From contig VGQS01000008.1 in NCBI GenBank assembly GCA_016882285.1, positions 1 through 39,118 of the forward strand: a DNA stretch of 39,118 bases, read 5' to 3'. The notes beneath the pieces were generated by a model. The model had not been told where the DNA came from. It made no database searches and saw only the letters and a list, made by a program, of their open reading frames with translations. Below, piece by piece: positions 21,231 to 28,289 of the stretch. Each line of letters opens with the position of its first letter. The first letter of the stretch is position 1. Source of the stretch: Cyanobacteria bacterium K_DeepCast_35m_m2_155 (GTDB taxonomy: Bacteria; Cyanobacteriota; Cyanobacteriia; PCC-6307; Cyanobiaceae). Position numbers and translations under genes: made by a program.

Positions 21231-21968
21231 TCAGCGCAGCGCAAACAGCAATAGATCGGCCCCCTCTGGTCCGGCTGTAAAGCGTCCCTGGTGGGTGCTG
21301 AAGCCCAGTCCATCGCCCCGTTGCAGTGGCAGCGGATCTGCCCCAGCACCAACTTCAGCACCAAGGATCACCTCACCACGGCCATCGATCAGTTGCAGCC
21401 AGCCTTGGCTCTGCGGCGGCATCTCCAGGGGCAAGGAGGTGCCGCACCCAGGTTTGGCACGCCACAGCTGCACGGGCCGGTGGATGGCCATTGCCCCGCC
21501 GGCACGCTCGGGATCGAGCAGCGGCGTCCAGCTGTCGTCAATGGCAAAGGGCTGTTGCTCATAGGCCGGCGCGATGCCTGCGCTGCTGGGCTCGATCCAG
21601 ATCTGCAGCAGTCGGCAGGGCTGATCACCCTCATTGACTTCGCTGTGCACCACACCGGTGCCGGCGCTCATGCGCTGCACCTCGCCGGCGCGCAGCACTT
21701 CGGCGTGACCCATCGAGTCGCGGTGATTGAGCTGCCCCTCGACCATCACCGTGATGATCTCCATGTCGCGGTGGGGGTGCATGCCGAAGCCCCGCCCCGT
21801 CGCAATCGTGTCGTCGTTGATCACCCGCAACGGCCCAAAGCCCATCCAGGCCGGGTCGTAGTGATTCGAGAACGAAAACGTGTGCCAGCTGTCGAGCCAG
21901 TCAAGCTGGCTGTGGAAGCGCTCAGCGGCGGGGCGAAACAGCAGGTTGGCGGCGGTGCTCGACGTCAT
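21231..21968 (-). CDS. Pirin family protein
   Basis: DSWHTFSFSNHYDPAWMGFGPLRVINDDTIATGRGFGMHPHRDMEIITVMVEGQLNHRDSMGH. Confidence 0.94.
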   Translation of the reverse strand: MTSSTAANLLFRPAAERFHSQLDWLDSWHTFSFSNHYDPAWMGFGPLRVINDDTIATGRGFGMHPHRDMEIITVMVEGQLNHRDSMGHAEVLRAGEVQRMSAGTGVVHSEVNEGDQPCRLLQIWIEPSSAGIAPAYEQQPFAIDDSWTPLLDPERAGGAMAIHRPVQLWRAKPGCGTSLPLEMPPQSQGWLQLIDGRGEVILGAEVGAGADPLPLQRGDGLGFSTHQGRFTAGPEGADLLLFALR

Positions 21969-22525
21969 GGCGTTGGCTGCAGGCGGTGCAGCCGCTGCAG
22001 CAGGTCGGCGATCGTCTCGTCCTTGGCCGGGTTGGCGCTGTTGCTCACCAGCTGACGGCCCACCACATGGGCACCCAGGTGCGCCAGCTGCAGGCGCAGC
22101 GCAGCCAGCACCGTGTGGCCGCCGCCGCCCGAGTGGGTGGCGATGCCAATCGGCCGTCCGTTGAACAGGGCCCTGAAGTCATCGCCCTGCACCGACAGCC
22201 AGGCGATCGCGTTGGTGAGCACCGGTGGAATCGAGCCGTTGTACTCAGGCGCGCAGATCACCCAGCGGCTTGCGCCTTGAAGCTGGGCCTCCAGGCCCGC
22301 CAGCGCCACCGGCGTGCCGGCCGCCATGGCCCGGGGTGTGAACAGGGGTAGATCCACAGCTGTCAGATCAAGCACCGCAGCGCTCTGACCCTGGGCCTTG
22401 GCCGCGGCGGCAAAGCGCACGGCCAGCTTGAGGTTCTCACCGTTGCTGGCTGTGATGACCAGCAGGTCGCCGATCGGGTGCAACGCCAAACTGAGCTCCA
22501 GTGACGCGCCTAAGCATGACGGCAA
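21965..22525 (-). CDS. NADPH-dependent FMN reductase family protein
   Basis: LLVITASNGENLKLA, CAPEYNGSIPPVLTNAIAWLS; ATGA overlap with pirin. Confidence 0.88.
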   Translation of the reverse strand: MPSCLGASLELSLALHPIGDLLVITASNGENLKLAVRFAAAAKAQGQSAAVLDLTAVDLPLFTPRAMAAGTPVALAGLEAQLQGASRWVICAPEYNGSIPPVLTNAIAWLSVQGDDFRALFNGRPIGIATHSGGGGHTVLAALRLQLAHLGAHVVGRQLVSNSANPAKDETIADLLQRLHRLQPTP

Positions 22526-23466
22526 CCGTGGCTTCTGTGCGTCTGGAGCCCTTCCCGCCCCTGCAGCGCGGCGCCCTCACCACCCTGCAGGTGAACCTGG
22601 GCTACCGCTGCAACCAGGCCTGCAGCCACTGCCATGTCGATGCCGGCCCGACCCGCACCGAAATGATGGACGCCGCAAACCTGGCGCTGATCCCGCCGGT
22701 GCTGGCGGCGCGGGGCATCGGCACCCTTGATCTCACCGGTGGTGCACCGGAGCTGCATGGCGGCTTTCGCGCGCTGGTGCGCCAGGCGCGCGCCCTGGGC
22801 GTGGCGGTCATCGATCGCTGCAACCTCACGATCCTCAGCGAACCGGGGCAGGAGGATCTAGCGGCTTTTTTGGCTGATCAGGGCGTGCGGGTGGTGGCCT
22901 CCTTGCCCTGCTACCTGGAAGACAACGTCGATCGTCAGCGCGGCAGTGGCGTGTTCGCCCGCAGCATCGCTGGCCTGCAGCAGCTCAATGCCCTCGGCTA
23001 TGGCCGGCCAGGTTCCGATCTGGTGCTCGATCTGGTCTTCAACCCCCAGGGGCCCAGCCTGCCGCCACCGCAGCAGCAGCTCGAGGCCGATTATCGCCGC
23101 CACCTGGGCCAGGCCTATGGCATCAGCTTCAACAGCCTGCTGGCCCTGGCCAACATGCCGATCGCCCGCTTTGCGGCGCAGCTGCAGCGCAGTGGTGAGC
23201 TCGAGGCCTACCAGCAGCTGCTGCAGCGCAGCCACAACCAGGCCAACCTCGCTCAGGTGATGTGCCGCAGCCTGATCAGCGTCGACTGGCGGGGCCTGCT
23301 GTACGACTGTGATTTCAACCAGATGCAGGGCCTCCCGGCCGCAGGGGCACTGCACATGCGCGATCTGCTCGACATCGACCCGCAGGGACGCAGCATCGCC
23401 GTGGCACCGCATTGCTTCGGCTGCACGGCCGGCAGCGGTTCGAGCTGTGGCGGAGCCCTGAGTTGA
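22516..23466 (+). CDS. arsS: Arsenosugar biosynthesis radical SAM protein
   Basis: LQVNLGYRCNQACSHCHVDAGPTRTEMM, LDLTGGAPELHGGFR, C-terminal CFGCTAGSGSSCGGAL; start 22501 (GTG) or 22516 (ATG). Confidence 0.92.
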   Translation: MTATVASVRLEPFPPLQRGALTTLQVNLGYRCNQACSHCHVDAGPTRTEMMDAANLALIPPVLAARGIGTLDLTGGAPELHGGFRALVRQARALGVAVIDRCNLTILSEPGQEDLAAFLADQGVRVVASLPCYLEDNVDRQRGSGVFARSIAGLQQLNALGYGRPGSDLVLDLVFNPQGPSLPPPQQQLEADYRRHLGQAYGISFNSLLALANMPIARFAAQLQRSGELEAYQQLLQRSHNQANLAQVMCRSLISVDWRGLLYDCDFNQMQGLPAAGALHMRDLLDIDPQGRSIAVAPHCFGCTAGSGSSCGGALS

Positions 23467-23536
23467 GTGCGCGGTGCAGCTTGCCCCCTGCAGCATCTCG
23501 ATCCGTCAACATCGTCAAAGCTGATCGGGAGCTTCC

Positions 23537-24589
23537 ATGTCTGCAGCCCAAGCCGAGACCCTGCAGCAATCGGTGCGCCAGTACTACGGCAGCACCCTGA
23601 GCGGCAGCGCCGATCTGCGCACCAGCGCCTGTTGCGATGCAACCACTGTGCCGCCGGCCCTCAAGCCCCTGCTGGCGCGCATTCACCCGGAGGTGAGTGC
23701 CCGCTATTACGGCTGCGGTCTGGTGGCACCGCCTGTGCTTGAAGGAGCCCGGGTGCTTGATCTGGGTTGCGGCAGTGGCCGCGATGTCTATCTGCTGGCC
23801 CAGCTGGTGGGCCCGGCTGGCCAGGTGGTGGGCGTCGACATGACCCCTGAGCAGCTGGCCGTGGCGCTGCAGCACCAGGGTTGGCATGCCGAGCAGTTCG
23901 GCTACGCCAATGTGCGCTTTCTCGAGGGACTGATCGAGCAGCTCGATCAGCTTGATCTTGAGCCCGCCAGCTTCGATGTGGTGGTCTCGAACTGTGTGGT
24001 CAACCTGGCCACCGACAAAGGGGCGGTGCTCGCGGGTGTGCGGCGCCTGCTTAAGCCCGGCGGCGAGTTCTACTTCGCCGATGTGTACGCCGATCGGCGC
24101 ATCGATCCGGCCCTCAGAGACGATCCGGTGCTCTACGGCGAGTGCCTCTCTGGCGCGCTCTATTGGAATGATTTTCTGCGTGTGGCCCGCCAGAGCGGTT
24201 TTGCCGACCCGCGTCTGGTGAGCAGCCGGCCGCTGAGCATCAGCGATCCCGCGTTGGTGGCCCGGCTTGGGGCTACGCGCTTTTTTTCGGCCACCTACCG
24301 GTTGTTCAACATTGCCGAGCTCGAAGACGCCTGCGAAGACCACGGTCAGACCGTGCGTTACCTGGGCAACGCGGCCGGCAACCCTGAGGCCTTCGATCTC
24401 GACGATCACCACCACTTCGAGACCGGCCGCAGCGTGCCGGTGTGCGGCAACACCTTCCGCATGCTGCGCCAGAGCCGATTTGCGGATCATTTCGCCTTTG
24501 ATGGCGATTTTGCGCGGCATTTCGGTCTGTTTGCCGGCTGCGGCGGTGGGCTGCCCTTCAGCCTCGAGAGCAACGGCTCCTGCTGCTGA
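23537..24589 (+). CDS. arsM: ArsM-type arsenite S-adenosylmethionine methyltransferase
   Basis: VLDLGCGSGRDVYLLAQLVGP..VVGVDMTPEQL, VVSNCVVNLATDK, directly follows arsS. Confidence 0.92.
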   Translation: MSAAQAETLQQSVRQYYGSTLSGSADLRTSACCDATTVPPALKPLLARIHPEVSARYYGCGLVAPPVLEGARVLDLGCGSGRDVYLLAQLVGPAGQVVGVDMTPEQLAVALQHQGWHAEQFGYANVRFLEGLIEQLDQLDLEPASFDVVVSNCVVNLATDKGAVLAGVRRLLKPGGEFYFADVYADRRIDPALRDDPVLYGECLSGALYWNDFLRVARQSGFADPRLVSSRPLSISDPALVARLGATRFFSATYRLFNIAELEDACEDHGQTVRYLGNAAGNPEAFDLDDHHHFETGRSVPVCGNTFRMLRQSRFADHFAFDGDFARHFGLFAGCGGGLPFSLESNGSCC

Positions 24590-25200
24590 TGCCGTGGCCC
24601 ATGCCCCCACGGCGTCTGCCTCTGCTGGCCCTGCTGCTGGTCCTGGCCGCCATGGCCCCAAGCGGGCCTGTGGCCGCCCGGGTGAGGCAGGCTGAGGCAA
24701 CCCAGGTGTGCGTGCTGGTTCCCCGGGTCGAATCGCTCGATGAGGGTGATGCGGTGGGTGATGTGCCCACGGCGACGCCCGCTCTGCTGGTGGTTGAACC
24801 GTTGCAGCAGGTGCGCATCGAAGCGCCCGGCGGCCGCGTGCTCTGGAGCCGTACTGCACCCCCCGGCGAGGCCCTGCCCAGGCCACTCGATTGGCCGCTG
24901 CCCCCCTTGCTGCCGGGTGAGCAGGTCGTGTTGCGCCTGCAGCCGCTGGCTGCTGCCGCCGATGCCTATGCCCATGTGCGGCTGCGTGCTGCCAGCGCCG
25001 CCCGGCTTGCCGCCACCGCAGAGCTGATCCAGCGTCTTGCTGGCACGCCGCAGGCGTGGCTTGCTGCGGTGCACACCGCACTGACCGCAGGCGATGTCCC
25101 TTTGGCCTGGAGCCTGCTGTATGCACCCGAGGCTCCAGCGAGCGGTCCGCTGCTCGAGCTGCGGCGCGAGCTGTTGCGCCGCGGTTGCGGTGAGACCTAG
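24589..25200 (+). CDS. Putative exported protein, possibly DUF928-related
   Basis: Signal peptide; stop/start overlap TGATG with arsM. Confidence 0.6.
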   Translation: MPWPMPPRRLPLLALLLVLAAMAPSGPVAARVRQAEATQVCVLVPRVESLDEGDAVGDVPTATPALLVVEPLQQVRIEAPGGRVLWSRTAPPGEALPRPLDWPLPPLLPGEQVVLRLQPLAAAADAYAHVRLRAASAARLAATAELIQRLAGTPQAWLAAVHTALTAGDVPLAWSLLYAPEAPASGPLLELRRELLRRGCGET

Positions 25201-25232
25201 AGCGGCGCGATGCCCGCTTCAAGTACCAAAAG

Positions 25233-25255
25233 GTCCGGTGCCTGTGGCACCGGAC
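25233..25255. other. Strong 10-bp hairpin, terminator-like on the minus strand
   Basis: GTCCGGTGCC-TGT-GGCACCGGAC; minus-strand continuation CCTTTTGG. Confidence 0.6.
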
Positions 25256-25278
25256 CCGGGTGAGTCAGTGAAACGCCA

Positions 25279-25455
25279 ATGGAACGGTGTGACGCGATGG
25301 CCGAACGGGCCTCAACGGGTGGTTGCCGCGGTGATGCCGCAGGCAGCTGGTCACCAAGAGTTGGTTGCGTCGCGGATGTTCGAATCGTTCAGTTCGCTTC
25401 GGAGCTGCTCAAGGCGGCACCTGGGGCCATGGTGTCCAAGGATCGGCTCCCGTAA
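25279..25455 (+). CDS. Candidate 58-aa small ORF absent from the ORF track
   Basis: MERCDAMAERASTGGCRGDAAGSWSPRVGCVADVRIVQFASELLKAAPGAMVSKDRLP*; other frames here are also open. Confidence 0.3.
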   Translation: MERCDAMAERASTGGCRGDAAGSWSPRVGCVADVRIVQFASELLKAAPGAMVSKDRLP

Positions 25456-25747
25456 ACCCGGGGGCACCTAGGGCGATGCATCGGGTGGTTCTCGTGAACC
25501 GGGGAACCGCAGATCAGGACAAGACTGTTGGAGCAGGGGCCTGCGGTCAGCGCACTCCTGACGGCTGGCGGGGTGGAGTGTCATCCATTGCTGGGCCTCC
25601 GTGTCGGTCCCATCACTATCAACCGCCCTGGCGCGGCTGACCATAGGTATCGATGCTTGTTCTGGCCTTGGGCGGATTGAGTCCGCGCTGGCGTCAACCA
25701 TCGCCAGGCTTGTCAGCATCGAGGCAGTCGCGTTGCCCGCCCTGACG

Positions 25748-26503
25748 ATGCCTCTGCTCAGTCGCCATCACCAGCGCACGCTCGAGACGATCTGGGTGCA
25801 TCCGATCACCCACAACCTCAGGCTCGCCGAGGTCGAATCGCTGCTTGAAGCCCTCGGCGCCGAGCTCAGGCGTCAGGGTGGGCGCCTCGAGGTGCGCTTC
25901 GCCCACGGCCCTGTGAGCTGGATTCACAGCGGTGGCTGCGGCCTGCGCCAGGGGGACCTCGACGCCGAGGCGATCGAGCGTCTGCGTCATCTGTTGCATG
26001 CTGCCGGTATCAGCCCCGCCCGGCCCCACCCTGTGCCCGAAGGACCCCGCGGCGATCAGGCCCTGCGCCTGGTGCTGGTGCTGGACCATCACCAGGCCCG
26101 CCTCTGGCGCCTGGATGGTGATGCCATCGACCACGCCGTGCTCCATCCCCATGGTCTGTGGGGCACCGGCGAGCGCCTCAGCCACCGCCATGACCGCGAC
26201 ATCGCCGGTCAGCGGGCGCCGCTCGATTACGCCTATCTCGAGGAGATCGCTGCTGCCATCGAGGCGGCCGGCACCGTACTGCTGCTGGGCCACGGCCACG
26301 GTGAGAGCGACATGCGCAGCGTGCTGCTGCGCCATCTGCAGACCCGTCACCCCGGGCTTGTCGAGCGCCTTGTGGCGATCGAGACCGTCGATGCTTCGGC
26401 CCTCAGCGAGGCCCAGGTGCTGGCGCTGGCCCGCGAGCATTTCGGCAACCTGCCCCATCGCCACAGCCTGCTGGTGCCAGGCCAGGAGCCCCGCTTCGGC
26501 TGA
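25748..26503 (+). CDS. Two-domain protein: HicA-like N-terminus and eRF1/baeRF-like C-terminus
   Basis: HPITHNLRLAEVESLLEALGAEL...IERLRHLLHAAGI then LVLVLDHHQARLWRLDG...VLLLGHGHGESDMRSVLLRHLQTRHP; start trimmed to ATG 25748. Confidence 0.7.
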   Translation: MPLLSRHHQRTLETIWVHPITHNLRLAEVESLLEALGAELRRQGGRLEVRFAHGPVSWIHSGGCGLRQGDLDAEAIERLRHLLHAAGISPARPHPVPEGPRGDQALRLVLVLDHHQARLWRLDGDAIDHAVLHPHGLWGTGERLSHRHDRDIAGQRAPLDYAYLEEIAAAIEAAGTVLLLGHGHGESDMRSVLLRHLQTRHPGLVERLVAIETVDASALSEAQVLALAREHFGNLPHRHSLLVPGQEPRFG

Positions 26504-26529
26504 GCCTCCAAGGAGCCCCTACAGCCGCC

Positions 26530-26543
26530 AGTACATCAGTACT
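26530..26543. promoter_or_regulatory. LexA (SOS) box upstream of the first umuD-like gene
   Basis: AGTACATCAGTACT, full match to cyanobacterial RGTACNNNDGTWCB. Confidence 0.8.
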
Positions 26544-26551
26544 GTGAACTG

Positions 26552-27142
26552 GTGTGCGTTGAGGTGCTGATGGCTGGGTCGCATGGCTGGTTGCGGGAGC
26601 GGGGCTTGCCGCCGCAGGGGGCTGCCTGCCGAGGTGTTGAGCTCACGCTGCTGGGCCCTGTGTTGCCCGTGGCTGAGCCCGTGCTGTTGCCCTTGGCCCT
26701 TGAGGCGGTGGCCGCTGGTTTTCCCAGCCCTGCGGCCGACTATGTCGAGGCTTCGATCGACCTCAACGTTGAGCTGGTGCCCCATCCGAGTTCGACGTTC
26801 TTTCTGCGGGTCGAGGGCGAAGCCATGGCCGCCAGTGGTATCAGCGACGGTGACTTGCTGGTGGTGGATCGCAGCGTGACGCCCCGCCGCGGCTCGACGG
26901 TGGTTGTGGTGCACGGTGGTCAGCTGCTGCTGCGGCGCCTCGAGGGCGGTGCGCCGCGTTGGCGCCTGGTGGCTGACGATCCGTTGCTGCCGCCGCTGGC
27001 CCTCAACGGCGATGACCCCCACCTGCTGATCTGGGGGGTGGTCATTCATGCGGTGCATCACCTCACCAGAAGCCCTGGCGGTGCAGCCACAGGCCCAGCA
27101 GCAACATCGGCACAAACACGGCCCCGGCGATCTGCAGCTTGA
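26552..27142 (+). CDS. UmuD-like S24 protein lacking the catalytic Ser and Lys
   Basis: GFPSPAADYVEASIDLN matches E. coli UmuD GFPSPAADYVEQRIDLN; GISDGDLLVVD; catalytic positions read GEAM and LLLRRL; start GTG 26552 or ATG 26570. Confidence 0.88.
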   Translation: MCVEVLMAGSHGWLRERGLPPQGAACRGVELTLLGPVLPVAEPVLLPLALEAVAAGFPSPAADYVEASIDLNVELVPHPSSTFFLRVEGEAMAASGISDGDLLVVDRSVTPRRGSTVVVVHGGQLLLRRLEGGAPRWRLVADDPLLPPLALNGDDPHLLIWGVVIHAVHHLTRSPGGAATGPAATSAQTRPRRSAA

Positions 27143-27209
27143 TCACCAGGGGCGAGGGTTGCTTGTCCTTGTTCTGGCGGCCGGCTTGGCGGGGGGTGGT
27201 GCGGCCCAT
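27063..27209 (-). CDS. Small (48 aa) single-TM protein
   Basis: MGRTTPRQAGRQNKDKQPSPLVIKLQIAGAVFVPMLLLGLWLHRQGFW*; antisense to the 3' tail of the first umuD-like gene. Confidence 0.5.
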   Translation of the reverse strand: MGRTTPRQAGRQNKDKQPSPLVIKLQIAGAVFVPMLLLGLWLHRQGFW

Positions 27210-27246
27210 GGCAACTGTGACGATTGATGCGACTTTGCCTGGTTTT

Positions 27247-27262
27247 GGTCGCGTTTGCGACC
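27247..27262. other. Perfect inverted repeat in a divergent intergenic region
   Basis: GGTCGC-GTTT-GCGACC. Confidence 0.6.
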
Positions 27263-27335
27263 ATTGCCGCGCCCCCGCAGGCACCCCTTCTTCGCTTTCG
27301 CTTAAGATTTGAACTGTCTCCAGCGCGGTGCGCGT

Positions 27336-27488
27336 GTGAATGACAACCATCCCGTTCTGAATGCTCTGGAGGCTCAGCTGCGGGAGTTGCGCCTGCGTTA
27401 CGAGCATCACCCCAGCGAGCACAACCGTTATCAGCTGGTCAAGCTCGAGCGTCTGATCACCGAGTGGGCGCCGGGGAGCCTGAACTGA
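27336..27488 (+). CDS. Small (50 aa) basic/helical protein, missing from the ORF track
   Basis: GTG start; MNDNHPVLNALEAQLRELRLRYEHHPSEHNRYQLVKLERLITEWAPGSLN*. Confidence 0.65.
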   Translation: MNDNHPVLNALEAQLRELRLRYEHHPSEHNRYQLVKLERLITEWAPGSLN

Positions 27489-27855
27489 GTTCGCCCGTCG
27501 TGCGGCACTGCAAGACCCTGGCTTTGCCGCGCCGCCAGGTGGCTTGATCGCCCTTGACCCAGAACACCTCGTCGCCGTCTGCATAGCGGGCTCCGCTGCC
27601 CGAGCGCTGTTGCAGAAGCCTTGAGGCTCCTTCTGTACCGGTGAGCAGCACCACCTCGCTGGGGGCTGCGTTGAAGAACAGGGCGCGCACCTCGCTGGCA
27701 TCAAAGGTTCCGCTGCACAGGTACGTGGCGCGGACCGGTTCTTCGGCCTGGGCGCTGCGCGGCGCGCTGATCAGGGCGCTGGTTGCGACCGTCAGCCCGA
27801 TCAGCGTGGCTGCTGCCCTCCACGGAGCGGATGCGGGGTGATGGGGCTGGCTCAC
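27457..27855 (-). CDS. MliC-like (membrane-bound lysozyme inhibitor) secreted protein
   Basis: Signal peptide; YLCSGTFDASEVRALFFNAAPSEVVLL...LLQQRSGSGARYADGDEVFWVKGDQATWRRG. Confidence 0.8.
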   Translation of the reverse strand: MSQPHHPASAPWRAAATLIGLTVATSALISAPRSAQAEEPVRATYLCSGTFDASEVRALFFNAAPSEVVLLTGTEGASRLLQQRSGSGARYADGDEVFWVKGDQATWRRGKARVLQCRTTGELSSGSPAPTR

Positions 27856-27920
27856 GGCTGGCTGCGCAACGCTGCGAGGTCAGCTTGGCGCCGGCACCCA
27901 AGCCTGTCAGCTTCAAAAGT

Positions 27921-27934
27921 GGTTCAAGTGTACT
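27921..27934. promoter_or_regulatory. LexA-box-like site upstream of the second umuD gene
   Basis: GGTTCAAGTGTACT, one mismatch to RGTACNNNDGTWCB. Confidence 0.6.
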
Positions 27935-27947
27935 AATTTAGAGGGGT

Positions 27948-28283
27948 TTGCTGGGGGCGGCCGTGGCGCAGGGTGTTGATCTGGCGGCTTGGCTGGTGCG
28001 TGATCCAGCCTCGGCGCTGCTGCTGCGGGTGAGCGGCCCATCGATGCAGGGCGCCGGCATTCGGCACGGTGATCTGCTGGTGCTCGACTGCGGCCTGCCG
28101 CCCAGGCCTGGTCATGTGGTGGTAGCCCGTCTGGACGATGGTTTCACCGTCAAACGCCTGGTGCACCGGCGCGGTGGGCTGGCCCTGCAGGCGGCCCATC
28201 CGGCCTATCCGCTGCTGCCGCTTGAGCCTGATGGCGATCACCAGCTGCTGGGGGTGGTGCGCCATGTGATCCGCCGCCTGTGA
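27948..28283 (+). CDS. umuD: UmuD'-like S24 peptidase with Ser/Lys dyad, lacking the cleavage arm
   Basis: LLLRVSGPSMQGAGIRHGDLLVLD, GFTVKRL; in-frame TAG at 27939-27941; TTG 27948 or GTG 27963 start; 6 nt before umuC. Confidence 0.9.
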   Translation: MLGAAVAQGVDLAAWLVRDPASALLLRVSGPSMQGAGIRHGDLLVLDCGLPPRPGHVVVARLDDGFTVKRLVHRRGGLALQAAHPAYPLLPLEPDGDHQLLGVVRHVIRRL

Positions 28284-28289
28284 GCTGCC

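Noticed and set aside
25300-25400. tRNA-like elements (TGGCCGAACGGG and GTTCGAATC with a weak 5-bp arm)
   Set aside because: No matching acceptor stem or anticodon arm could be built; the T-loop-like 9-mer alone is not enough.
25201-25600. Known structured RNAs (RNase P, tmRNA or two-piece tmRNA, SRP RNA, 6S)
   Set aside because: None of the conserved cores I know (e.g. RNase P GAAAGTCCGGGCT, SRP GGAAGCAGCC, tag-peptide codons) is present.
25468-25719. 83-aa minus-strand ORF opposite the start of the HicA-like gene
   Set aside because: No recognisable family and ordinary shadow composition; the plus-strand gene with a later ATG explains the region better.
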